DNA of 64,000 nt, taken from assembly GCF_018687755.1 (NCBI RefSeq), contig NZ_CP061305.1, positions 433,099-497,098 on the forward strand, read 5' to 3'. Under the pieces are notes generated by a model, which did not search any database, was not told the DNA's origin, and saw nothing but the letters and a program-made list of their open reading frames with translations. The position numbers were made by a program, and so were the translations under genes. Numbering within the stretch: position 1 is the first letter of the stretch; every line of letters begins with the position of its first letter. Below are positions 1 through 7,720 of this stretch, in pieces. This DNA comes from Polynucleobacter sp. JS-Mosq-20-D10. Its GTDB lineage: Bacteria > Pseudomonadota > Gammaproteobacteria > Burkholderiales > Burkholderiaceae.

Positions 1-450
1 AGTAATTTGCCATTAACGCCCCAATTAGCTAGCTTGGTAACTAAAGCTACCCAAGCAACACCTGCCCAAGCGCCTACTATGACGCTGACCCCAGAGCTCA
101 CTGCAGCGATCCGGGATCTAGCCCAGCAAGTTAAGCCAGTCAGCACTACTCAAGCAAATGCTCTAGAGCAATTAAACGGTTTAGTCGCTCAAGCTACCCA
201 AGCAACACCTGGCCAAGCACCTACTGTGACGCTGACCCCAGAGCTCGCTTCAGCGATCCGAGATCTAGCTCAGCAAAGTAATTTGCCATTAACGCCCCAA
301 TTAGCTAGCTTGGTAACTAAAGCTACCCAAGCAACACCTGCCCAAGCGCCTACTATGACGCTGACCCCAGAGCTCACTGCAGCGATCCGGGATCTAGCCC
401 AGCAAAGTAATTTGCCATTAACACCCCAATTAGCTAGCTTGGTTAGCCAG
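1..450 (+). repeat. Tandem repeats within fliK
   Basis: Bases 1-129 and 277-405 are identical over 129 bp by direct reading. Bases 130-276 are a diverged 147-bp copy, and 406-450 is the start of a further copy that then diverges. The unit encodes about 43 residues. The repeats are in frame with FliK and presumably continue upstream of the window. Confidence 0.9.
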
Positions 451-1281
451 ACTGCACAAGCAACACCCCAGGTATCCTCATCAGATCTTAAGCCTGCTAT
501 TGCAGCCTCTTCTTCTACCTCAGGAGTAGCTGAAAAGCTCAACACCCAGATTCTGCAAGACCGAGGCATTAAGGGGGATCGTCAAAATACTTCGATTGCT
601 AGCCCTCAAAATATGAAGAATCCTGAAAATTCCTTGACGCCTTTATTTGTAGGTCAGGTATCAAAGGAAAATTTTGGCGTTGATAACCCCGCTCGTTTTA
701 CCCATGAGTCTGATTCTCAGCCCAGGGAGCTAGAAAAATTAACAGATTTGGATACTCAAGATACTAATGCCCCAAGCACTACAAATAGTGGTCTTGCCCG
801 TTTGGATAATCTCACCCCAGAAGCTCTGCAAAAGTTCCAAATCAAGCAAACAGAGGCTTCTTTGGTAAGTGGTCCCTTACATAGTGAAATTATGAGCGCT
901 GCCAAGTCTGGTGGCGGTCGCATTATGTTTGAATTAACACCTCCAGAGCAAGGGACGATTCGGATCGATTTACGCATCAATCAAAGTGGCGAGGCCCACC
1001 TGATTGTTGAAGGTGCGAGCGATGCCACAAAATCTCGCCTAGATCAGGGCGGTCAAAACTTAAAGCAAGAGTTTGCTCAAATGGGTCTCAATCTGTCCCT
1101 AGATCTTAGGCAGGGCAATCAGTCGCAACAGGCATCAGGTCAATCCTTTAACAATGCCCGTCAGGACTATTATGCTAACCAGCGGACCATCAACCCTATC
1201 TCTGAAAACCTATCATCGGTCGGTCTTATAGGTTCGGGTCATAATACGAGTGCTAGCGGTACAGTACATCTGTTCGCTTAA
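1..1281 (+). CDS. fliK: Flagellar hook-length control protein FliK (5' partial)
   Basis: FliK is the secreted molecular ruler that measures hook length and switches the flagellar export apparatus to filament substrates. The reading frame is open to the window edge, so the gene starts upstream and the true N-terminus is not visible. The first 150 residues are tandem repeats with the pattern LTPQLASLV...TLTPELxxAIRDLAQQ. The C-terminal part (around residues 300-375) has the FliK C-domain look, with GGRIMFELTPPEQG, a basic/hydrophobic core and LNLSLDL, followed by a Gln/Asn-rich tail. It is followed closely by fliL in the usual order. The repeated ruler segment is unusual (see findings). The assignment is firm from the C-domain plus position. 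Confidence 0.9.
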   Translation, partial: SNLPLTPQLASLVTKATQATPAQAPTMTLTPELTAAIRDLAQQVKPVSTTQANALEQLNGLVAQATQATPGQAPTVTLTPELASAIRDLAQQSNLPLTPQLASLVTKATQATPAQAPTMTLTPELTAAIRDLAQQSNLPLTPQLASLVSQTAQATPQVSSSDLKPAIAASSSTSGVAEKLNTQILQDRGIKGDRQNTSIASPQNMKNPENSLTPLFVGQVSKENFGVDNPARFTHESDSQPRELEKLTDLDTQDTNAPSTTNSGLARLDNLTPEALQKFQIKQTEASLVSGPLHSEIMSAAKSGGGRIMFELTPPEQGTIRIDLRINQSGEAHLIVEGASDATKSRLDQGGQNLKQEFAQMGLNLSLDLRQGNQSQQASGQSFNNARQDYYANQRTINPISENLSSVGLIGSGHNTSASGTVHLFA

Positions 1282-1307
1282 TATCATTAAGAATAAAGGG
1301 AATAAGC

Positions 1308-2045
1308 ATGGCTGATGAAGAACGCGTAGAGCCTACCTTAGATGTCAATGGCGGGATACCACCCCCACCTGTCGTAGAGCAGATTGAGGTTGAAGAAGAA
1401 AAGCCTAAAAGCAAAAAGATGCTATTTTTGATCATCGGATTGATAGTAGTGCTGGCTGGAGCGGTTGGTGGCTATTTCTATATGCAACATAACGCTGAGC
1501 TCAAAAGACAGCAAGAAGCTGAAGATAAGCGTCCTGAAAATATTCTGAAGAAGCAGTTGATGGAGCGCAAAGATAATGCAGCTCCGATTTATATCGCTTT
1601 GGACGAAATGATCGTCAATCTCCCTGGTAGAGGGGGTGAGCATTACTTGCAGACGAAGATGGTCCTCAGGACAAACGATGGATCCACTGAAGATAAGATC
1701 AAGAAGTTCATGCCCGTCATCAGAGATAAGGTTATTACGGTTTTATCCTCACGCCAAATGCAAGAGTTGGCTACAGTAGAGGGTAAAACAATGATGGCTC
1801 GTGAGGTCGCTCTAGTAATTAATTCTATTATTGCACCGCAACTAACTGCGATTTACATACTCCAGCAGCAACCATCAACAGCCGATATTCAAAATTTAGA
1901 GAGGATTGGTGCTGTTCCAAAAGAAACCTCCTCAGGCCAGAAGATTACGGGTGAAGCTGCTAGGGCTGCAGCAGAATTTTGGAATGTTACGGAGATGGAT
2001 CTACCTGTTCAGGCCGTACTATTCAATACTTTTGTAATGCAGTAA
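1308..2045 (+). CDS. fliL: Flagellar basal-body protein FliL
   Basis: FliL is a single-pass inner-membrane protein around the stator that supports motor torque. The 245-residue product has a Pro/Glu-rich cytoplasmic N-terminus, one transmembrane segment at about residues 44-62 (LFLIIGLIVVLAGAVGGYFY) and a periplasmic domain with the typical YIALDEMIVNLPG start. It ends in VLFNTFVMQ, the usual FliL end type. It is longer than E. coli FliL (about 154 aa), partly through the N-terminal extension and an insertion before the last strand. It lies 26 bp after fliK and 31 bp before fliM, so it is probably in the same operon. Confidence 0.93.
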   Translation: MADEERVEPTLDVNGGIPPPPVVEQIEVEEEKPKSKKMLFLIIGLIVVLAGAVGGYFYMQHNAELKRQQEAEDKRPENILKKQLMERKDNAAPIYIALDEMIVNLPGRGGEHYLQTKMVLRTNDGSTEDKIKKFMPVIRDKVITVLSSRQMQELATVEGKTMMAREVALVINSIIAPQLTAIYILQQQPSTADIQNLERIGAVPKETSSGQKITGEAARAAAEFWNVTEMDLPVQAVLFNTFVMQ

Positions 2046-2076
2046 AATAGTAGCTGTTTAGTCCACTTAGGAAGAT

Positions 2077-3234
2077 ATGGCGACAGGAGCAATCAATGTC
2101 GAGATGAACATTGCGGCTGAAGATCAGCAGTCGATGTTCGACAAATCGAAGATTATTGCTCGTCGGCGCATGCCGACATTGGAGCTGATTCACGAGCGCT
2201 TCTGCCGTGCGGTGCGCTTATCCCTGTTTAACATGATTCGAGCACCAATTGAGGTGCAGATGCATATGCCGAGCGTCAAAAGCTACGAGCAATTTGTATC
2301 TGAATTTCCTGAGCGCACAAATATTAATATTGTTGGTATACGACCGCTACGCGGGGTAGGGTGCTGGATTGTTGACCCCGGAGTTGTTTATATTGCGATT
2401 GATAACATGTTTGGTGGCGAAGGTCGACTGGCGCCAAGACTGAATTTACGTGAATACACTCCTACTGAGTTGCGAATCATTCGTCGTTTAGTTGATGCAC
2501 TACTGAACGACTACGAGAAGGCCTGGAAGGCGGTTTATGAAATTAAGTTTGATTTCATGCGCCAAGAGACTAATTTTGGATTTGCAAAGATTACATCCCC
2601 AACGGAGATGGTGCTCCATTCCAAATTTACGATTGAGATCAACGGCAGACCTGGCGATGTTGACCTTTGTATTCCATTCTGGGTAATGGAGCCAATTAAA
2701 GCCATCTTGTATAACAATATGCAAGGCTTTGCAAGTGAACCTGATGAGCATTGGACTAACTTATTAAACGATCAAGTTCATGAGGCTCCAGTGACTGCAG
2801 TAGCTGTATTGGCTCGTAAGCAGATGCTCTTGCGAGAGATCACATCTCTATCGGTGGGAGATATTATTCCCATTGAAATTAATGACCCAGTTACCGTATA
2901 TGTTGATGGCTTACCTGTGATTAAAGGGCAATATGGGGTAAAAGAAGGTCGCTATTCAGTAAAAGTAAGTACGATTCAACATCCTGCAGAATTCCTAAAA
3001 AGCCCCCTAGAAAAGGCGCGCTTGGGACCAAGCATGATGCGAAGTGCAGAAAAAGGGGAGCTATATGAGCAGTCAGCGGAAAACTCTCAGACCCTTTCCC
3101 CGCAGGCATCTGCTGAACCTTATAAAAGGGAAGCTTCAAGCGATACAATAGATCGGCTTGCGGATGAAGTTGAGCCAAATGAACCCGACTATCAGGCAGG
3201 CACAGAAGAGATAAAAGAGGATCAAAATGGCTGA
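2077..3234 (+). CDS. fliM: Flagellar motor switch protein FliM
   Basis: FliM forms the middle of the C-ring, binding FliG above and FliN below. The core is clear: LELIHERFCRAVRLSL near residue 36, the GGEG turn in DNMFGGEGR near residue 110, and a C-terminal SpoA-type domain ending around residue 315. Two things are odd. The usual N-terminal CheY-P-binding peptide (LSQxEIDALL) is absent: the protein opens MATGAINVEMN, and an in-frame stop lies 9 bp upstream of the ATG, so no longer start exists. The C-terminus carries about 60 extra acidic, probably disordered residues. It overlaps fliN by 8 bp, which implies translational coupling. Confidence 0.95.
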   Translation: MATGAINVEMNIAAEDQQSMFDKSKIIARRRMPTLELIHERFCRAVRLSLFNMIRAPIEVQMHMPSVKSYEQFVSEFPERTNINIVGIRPLRGVGCWIVDPGVVYIAIDNMFGGEGRLAPRLNLREYTPTELRIIRRLVDALLNDYEKAWKAVYEIKFDFMRQETNFGFAKITSPTEMVLHSKFTIEINGRPGDVDLCIPFWVMEPIKAILYNNMQGFASEPDEHWTNLLNDQVHEAPVTAVAVLARKQMLLREITSLSVGDIIPIEINDPVTVYVDGLPVIKGQYGVKEGRYSVKVSTIQHPAEFLKSPLEKARLGPSMMRSAEKGELYEQSAENSQTLSPQASAEPYKREASSDTIDRLADEVEPNEPDYQAGTEEIKEDQNG

Positions 3235-3604
3235 AAACGACAATGATTTAGCGAAAACACTAACGAGTGCCGATGTTTCTGGTTCGCTTCGTAAAGCCAC
3301 ATTTAATAATCTAGAAGATGGCGCAAAATCTGGCGCAGATTTCAATGATATTGATTTAGTAATGGACGTACCGGTTCAAGTCACAGTCGAACTTGGGCGT
3401 GCCAAAATGCAAATTCGTAATCTCTTGAATCTCACTTATGGGTCTGTGATCGAGTTAGATATTTTGGCTGGAGAGCCTCTAGAGGTTGTGGTTAATGGTT
3501 GTCTAGTAGCTCAAGGTGAAGTGGTTATCGTGAATGATCGCTATGGTATTCGCTTGACCGATATCGTGACTCCCGCAGAGCGTCTGCGCAAAATTAATCG
3601 TTGA
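3227..3604 (+). CDS. fliN: Flagellar motor switch protein FliN
   Basis: FliN forms the base of the C-ring and a docking site for the export ATPase complex. The 125-residue protein has a variable N-terminus of about 40 residues. After it comes the SpoA fold: DVPVQVTVELGRAKM, then LLNLTYGSVIELD, the GEPLEVVVNG turn, and the ending VNDRYGIRLTDIV. Length and motifs are normal. The start overlaps the end of fliM, and fliO begins 5 bp downstream. Confidence 0.95.
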   Translation: MAENDNDLAKTLTSADVSGSLRKATFNNLEDGAKSGADFNDIDLVMDVPVQVTVELGRAKMQIRNLLNLTYGSVIELDILAGEPLEVVVNGCLVAQGEVVIVNDRYGIRLTDIVTPAERLRKINR

Positions 3605-3609
3605 TTTAG

Positions 3610-3948
3610 ATGGGTACCTCGGTTGGAGGCATGTTGCTTTTCTCGTTCATCTGGCTTGCACTCGCTGCTGCACTAATTTGGGTCGTTGCTTATTTAGTAA
3701 AGCGTGATTCTGCAGTACGCGCAAGCAATCCGCACATCATGATTTTGGCTCAGCAGGCTTTAGGTCCAAGAGAACGTGTGATTGTGGTGAATGTACTTAA
3801 TCGCATCTTGGTGATTGGGCACACCCCAACTCAAATTAATCTGTTGACTGAATTAGACCCAGAAGATGTGGCTCATTTAAAGCCGCAGCAAAGTAATATC
3901 GATTTTGCCAACCAGTTGCGACAACTGGTGAAAAGGAAAATGGGTTGA
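3610..3948 (+). CDS. fliO: Flagellar protein FliO
   Basis: FliO is a small membrane protein that helps assemble the FliP pore of the export gate. The 112-residue product has one transmembrane helix at about residues 8-27. A cytoplasmic domain follows with QQALGPRERVIVVNVLNRILVIG, the characteristic FliO pattern. It starts 5 bp after fliN and its stop overlaps the TTG start of fliP. Confidence 0.88.
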   Translation: MGTSVGGMLLFSFIWLALAAALIWVVAYLVKRDSAVRASNPHIMILAQQALGPRERVIVVNVLNRILVIGHTPTQINLLTELDPEDVAHLKPQQSNIDFANQLRQLVKRKMG

Positions 3949-4691
3949 AAAATAAGATTACCTTTTTCATCACTGGAGCAATAGGTCTAGCGGGACTTTT
4001 CCCATTCATAGCGTGGAGTCAAACTTTGCCGCTAGTGACTGCGAAGCAGGTTGGTGGCGGTACATCGTACGCAGTGCCGGTTGAAACGGTTCTGGCTATT
4101 ACCGCACTCAGCTTTTTACCAGCTGCTCTAGTGTTAATGACTAGCTTTACAAGAATCATCATTGTATTTTCTTTATTGAGGCAGGCGCTGGGTTTAACAA
4201 CTATGCCTCCCAATATCGTTTTAATAGGGCTCTCATTATTTTTGACTTTATTCATCATGAATCCAGTCTTTGATTCGATGTATAAAAATGCATATCAACC
4301 ATATTCTGCAGGAAAGATGGGTTTTCCTCAGGCGATAGAGGTTGGCGCAAAACCTTTAAAAGAATTTATGTTGAAACAAACCCGTAAAGACGATTTAAAT
4401 TTATTCGTCAAGATGTACGGTAAAGAAATTCAAGCGCGTGAGGATGTTCCATTTACTGTCTTAATTCCGGCGTTTGCAATTTCAGAGATTAAGACAGGTT
4501 TTTTGATTGGCTTTGTCATCTTCCTACCATTTTTAGTAATTGATTTTGCGGTTGCCAGCATCTTAACTTCTCTTGGTATGGTGATGGTTTCGCCGATGAT
4601 GTTCTCTTTACCGCTGAAGTTAATTGTATTTACTTTGGCAGATGGATGGGCCTTGTTATCAACTTCATTAGTGCAAAGCTACATTAATTAG
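3945..4691 (+). CDS. fliP: Flagellar export gate protein FliP
   Basis: FliP is the pentameric pore-forming subunit of the flagellar type III export gate. The protein (248 aa) has a cleavable-type N-terminal hydrophobic segment ending near WSQTLPLV. It then shows the conserved LVLMTSFTRIIIVFSLLRQALG, the MPPNIVLIGLSLFLT segment, and the C-terminal VSPMMFSLPLKLIVFTLADGW. The start codon is TTG and overlaps the fliO stop (TTGA), consistent with coupled translation; no later ATG preserves the signal segment. Confidence 0.95.
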   Translation: MKNKITFFITGAIGLAGLFPFIAWSQTLPLVTAKQVGGGTSYAVPVETVLAITALSFLPAALVLMTSFTRIIIVFSLLRQALGLTTMPPNIVLIGLSLFLTLFIMNPVFDSMYKNAYQPYSAGKMGFPQAIEVGAKPLKEFMLKQTRKDDLNLFVKMYGKEIQAREDVPFTVLIPAFAISEIKTGFLIGFVIFLPFLVIDFAVASILTSLGMVMVSPMMFSLPLKLIVFTLADGWALLSTSLVQSYIN

Positions 4692-4696
4692 TTGCC

Positions 4697-4966
4697 ATGG
4701 AAAGCGGAGTCATTCTAGATTTGGTATATCAGGCACTAAGGATGGCAGCTGTTTTAGCGGGACCCGTACTGATGGCTTTGCTAGTTGTAGGATTGGTTAT
4801 TGGTATCGTTCAGGCAGCTACCTCTGTAAATGAATCTACCGTTGCCTTTGTCCCAAAATTAATTGTTTTTGCTGGTGTCGTAGTGATCATTGGGCCAGTA
4901 AGTCTGTCATTATTTATAGACTACATCAAAGAACTTTTTGCCCGTATTCCCGGATTAGTAAATTAA
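4697..4966 (+). CDS. fliQ: Flagellar export gate protein FliQ
   Basis: FliQ is the four-copy export-gate subunit that wraps the FliP-FliR cone. At 89 aa it has the normal length. It consists of two transmembrane hairpin helices, with the family signature GLVIGIVQAATSVNESTVAFVPK in the middle. It lies 5 bp after fliP and 3 bp before fliR. Confidence 0.95.
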   Translation: MESGVILDLVYQALRMAAVLAGPVLMALLVVGLVIGIVQAATSVNESTVAFVPKLIVFAGVVVIIGPVSLSLFIDYIKELFARIPGLVN

Positions 4967-4969
4967 TTT

Positions 4970-5752
4970 ATGTTGACCATTACCGGTCTACAAATAGAGC
5001 AATACATGGCAATCTTCATGTTTGCATCATTAAGAGTTTTTGGTCTATTTTTAACTGCTCCGATGTTTGCCATGAGAACTGTACCGATGCAATTTCGTGT
5101 ATTTATTGCGTTGGCATTTGGTATTTATCTTCTTCCGCTACTAGGTACAGAAAACATTCCTTATCCAGGGAGCATTACTTTTTTCGCTTCAGCGATTGAG
5201 TTAGCTATTGGCGCCTTTATTGGCTTCGTAGTAAGGGTGGCATTTATGGTGATAGATATTGCAGCAGAAATACTATCTTTTTTAGCAGGCTTTAGTTTTG
5301 CCTCTTCTAACTTTCGAGACCCTACTCTAGATTCTGGCTTAGTCGCTCAATTTTTGGGCTTAGTCTTTTTGGCACTTGCATTTACTCTCAATATTCATCT
5401 AGTCTTAATTGATTTGGTATTGAGTAGCTTTAAAACGATACCTCTGGGTGTGTGGCCCCAATCTTGGACTTCTAAGGGATTGGTGGATTTATTTTCAGCA
5501 TCATTTCGTTTAGGCTTAATACTGTCAATGCCAGTATTATTGGTTTATACAATGTTTAATTTAACGCAAGCATTTTTGGGAAGAACTAGTCCGCAAATGA
5601 ATTTATTTTCGATCGGTTTTGCAGTCAGCATACCCTTAGCCTATTTGGTTATTTTTATGATTCTGCCCGATCTACAAATTATTTTGGAGCGTACGCTTGA
5701 AAACCCTTTGCAACTGATTCGTCAGGGCTTAGAAACACCCAATGCAAAATAA
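4970..5752 (+). CDS. fliR: Flagellar export gate protein FliR
   Basis: FliR is the single-copy subunit closing the FliPQR export gate. The product (260 aa, normal length) is a multi-pass membrane protein. It has the family features FASLRVFGLFLTAPMF near residue 20, FAIGIYLLP-type helices, IDIAAEILSFLAGFSFAS in the centre, and LLVYTMFNLTQAFLGRTSPQMNLFSIGF near residue 200. It overlaps the next gene by 11 bp. Confidence 0.95.
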   Translation: MLTITGLQIEQYMAIFMFASLRVFGLFLTAPMFAMRTVPMQFRVFIALAFGIYLLPLLGTENIPYPGSITFFASAIELAIGAFIGFVVRVAFMVIDIAAEILSFLAGFSFASSNFRDPTLDSGLVAQFLGLVFLALAFTLNIHLVLIDLVLSSFKTIPLGVWPQSWTSKGLVDLFSASFRLGLILSMPVLLVYTMFNLTQAFLGRTSPQMNLFSIGFAVSIPLAYLVIFMILPDLQIILERTLENPLQLIRQGLETPNAK

Positions 5753-6521
5753 GTTCGATATGAAATCTCCTATTCAATTTACAGGCGGTATTTTATTCAT
5801 TATTGCTAGCTTTTCTGCTGGTAGTCAGAGTATTGATCCATCCGATCAATCAACACTGCAAACAGGCTCAGTTGAGATAGTAATCAGTCCAAAAGAGCAG
5901 TCAGTGATTAATCAAAATTCACTCAATCAAAGCTTTAATGGAGCCGATGATTGCGATAGGCAATTTCCGTTTCCGGCATCTGCACAGAAGGCTGATCCTT
6001 ACGGTGAAAAAGAGTCTGAGATCTGTAAGAGGTTGCAAATACGGGGTCAACGCATGCAATGTGAAATTGATGCGCTCTTAATGGAAAAGCCAGTATCCAA
6101 TACTACGGGTGCAAAAATTGAGTTGGCTAGTTGGGCACGTTGTAACGGTAAGGTGGCTAATTTACTGATTGAGGGTTATTACCTGCCTGCGAGTGAAATC
6201 GAAAGAAGGTTGCAAATTTGTAGCTCAAACTATTATGCCGATCCTGGTAAGATGCCTGCGCCTGGTTGGTATCAACGTTTTTTAAAGTGGTACACCAGTA
6301 ATGATTTGACTCCACCACCAACTGATGCCGCTCTTGAGGTGGCTTTAAAGCAGTCAACACCGCTTGAGAGTCGGCAAGATAGCGCTGGGCTCATGAAGTG
6401 TGAGTGGATGTTTAGCAATAGCCGTACACCTCAGATAGACCCTCTCCCGTCCTCTAGCAACAATATTGCGGGATCTAATAGTGATGCAAAAATTCCCACT
6501 AAAAAGCCGACCAAGAAGTAA
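5742..6521 (+). CDS. Secreted protein of unknown function, downstream of fliR
   Basis: I do not recognise a family. The 259-residue product has an N-terminal hydrophobic signal-like stretch (IQFTGGILFIIASFSAGS) and is likely periplasmic. Cysteines are spread as C..C..C through residues 66-225, several in CKRLQIRGQRMQCEID and RLQICSS contexts, so disulfides are plausible. The tail is Pro/Lys-rich. The start overlaps fliR by 11 bp; an alternative ATG at 5760 gives a more typical signal peptide. Translational coupling to fliR suggests a flagellum-related or envelope role, but that is inference. Confidence 0.6.
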   Translation: MQNKFDMKSPIQFTGGILFIIASFSAGSQSIDPSDQSTLQTGSVEIVISPKEQSVINQNSLNQSFNGADDCDRQFPFPASAQKADPYGEKESEICKRLQIRGQRMQCEIDALLMEKPVSNTTGAKIELASWARCNGKVANLLIEGYYLPASEIERRLQICSSNYYADPGKMPAPGWYQRFLKWYTSNDLTPPPTDAALEVALKQSTPLESRQDSAGLMKCEWMFSNSRTPQIDPLPSSSNNIAGSNSDAKIPTKKPTKK

Positions 6522-6538
6522 GCGTTAATAGGCAATAA

Positions 6539-6564
6539 AGGCTAAATGAAGTCCCTTTTAGCCT
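6539..6564 (+). terminator. Stem-loop after the fliR-linked gene
   Basis: AGGCTAAA (6539-6546) pairs perfectly with TTTAGCCT (6557-6564) around a 10-base loop, 18 bp after the upstream stop. There is no following T-run, so it is a weak terminator candidate or an mRNA-stabilising hairpin. Confidence 0.35.
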
Positions 6565-6604
6565 GAGAAATCAATCATCTGAAAATATATCTGTGAGTAT
6601 TTCT

Positions 6605-6632
6605 TAAACGAAATCGCAAATATTGCCGTAAG
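6605..6632 (+). promoter_or_regulatory. Candidate sigma-28 promoter, TAAA-N16-GCCGTAAG
   Basis: TAAA at 6605-6608 and GCCGTAAG at 6625-6632 resemble the FliA (sigma-28) consensus TAAA-N15-GCCGATAA. The spacing of 16 matches three other sites in the window. The -10 element lies only 7 bp before the carbonic anhydrase ATG, so the transcript would be leaderless or nearly so. This makes the call weaker than the others. Confidence 0.35.
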
Positions 6633-6639
6633 CGGTCTC

Positions 6640-7683
6640 ATGATGAATAGAATCCTCAATCCCCTTTCTATGGCAGCGCTTGCCATGCCTTTTCTATTGG
6701 CCTTACAGCCGGCAATGGCATCTGACCCTGCTCCAGTAGCCGATAAGGCTAAGGTAACCGTATCCCCAGCCCCGTCTAGTGACGATGAGATGAGTAAGGC
6801 GTTGACCAACAAAATCAGCAAAGGATCGGGCGATATTGTTATTCGTACTAGCGACCTGCCTGTTGGCGGCTCTGCCCCTGCTACTAAAGAGTCAAAAAGT
6901 AAGCCTGCAGTCAAAGCGCTTGCTAAGCCTGCTGAAAAAGAGTCCCATGCACATCATTGGTCGTATTTTGATGGACCTGAGGGCCCAGAAAACTGGGGTA
7001 ATTTAAGTAAAGATAATCTGGCCTGCCTTAAGGGAAAGAGTCAGTCGCCAATCAATATTAATATTGACCGAGCTGTCAAAGCCCAATTAAATCCCATCGA
7101 ATTTATATATAGACCTTCGCCTTTATCGATTATCGATAACGGACATACCGTGATGGTTAATTACGGTGAAGGTAGTAATTTGATGGTGGATGGTAGGCAA
7201 TATCGATTAATCCAATTCCACTTTCACAAGCCTAGTGAAGAAGCTATCAATGGTGAGCGCACCGATATGGTTGCTCACTTAGTGCACCAGCACCATGATG
7301 GCAGCTTAGCGGTTGTTGCGGTCTTAATGAGCACGATTAAACCCGCTAGCTCCAGAAAATTTTGGTGGGGGGATGATTCTATTAAAGAGAATGCTTTCAT
7401 CAACACCCTTTGGAATAATGTCCCATTAGTCAAGGGCAAGACAGAGACTCCTGGTGTGATGATTGATATCAATCAAATGTTGCCAGCGGATAAAAACTAC
7501 TTCACTTACATGGGGTCTTTAACCACACCACCGTGTAGTGAAAATGTTCTTTGGCTCGTTCTGAAAAATCCTATTTACGTTAGTGAGGATCAGGTAAAGA
7601 ACTTTGACCGCATGTACCCTATGAATGCAAGGCCATTACAGCCTAGGGGTGATCGCTTGGTTAAAGAAACTAAAGATCGTTAA
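6640..7683 (+). CDS. Alpha-type carbonic anhydrase, exported
   Basis: The enzyme reversibly hydrates CO2 in the periplasm using zinc. The 347-residue protein has a signal peptide (cleavage near AMA-SDP, residue 28) and a disordered Ala/Lys/Pro-rich linker to about residue 100. The alpha-CA domain follows: HHWSYFDGPEGPENW, QSPINI at 135-140, zinc ligands H194 and H196 in FHFHKP and H213 in AHLVHQ, and LTTPPCSE with the likely disulfide cysteine partner C129. The linker is longer than usual. No clear ribosome-binding site precedes the ATG pair at 6640/6643. Its position between flagellar clusters is unexplained. Confidence 0.93.
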   Translation: MMNRILNPLSMAALAMPFLLALQPAMASDPAPVADKAKVTVSPAPSSDDEMSKALTNKISKGSGDIVIRTSDLPVGGSAPATKESKSKPAVKALAKPAEKESHAHHWSYFDGPEGPENWGNLSKDNLACLKGKSQSPININIDRAVKAQLNPIEFIYRPSPLSIIDNGHTVMVNYGEGSNLMVDGRQYRLIQFHFHKPSEEAINGERTDMVAHLVHQHHDGSLAVVAVLMSTIKPASSRKFWWGDDSIKENAFINTLWNNVPLVKGKTETPGVMIDINQMLPADKNYFTYMGSLTTPPCSENVLWLVLKNPIYVSEDQVKNFDRMYPMNARPLQPRGDRLVKETKDR

Positions 7684-7720
7684 TTTAGCTACTAATTGCT
7701 AATTAAAAAAGAAGCTATCA

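Noticed and set aside
1..450. Possible CRISPR-like array
   Set aside because: The repeats are in-frame coding units of 129-147 bp without spacers; no short direct repeats with unique spacers were found.
270..569. Reverse-strand frame in fliK
   Set aside because: It arises from the repeats of fliK and its product simply repeats with them.
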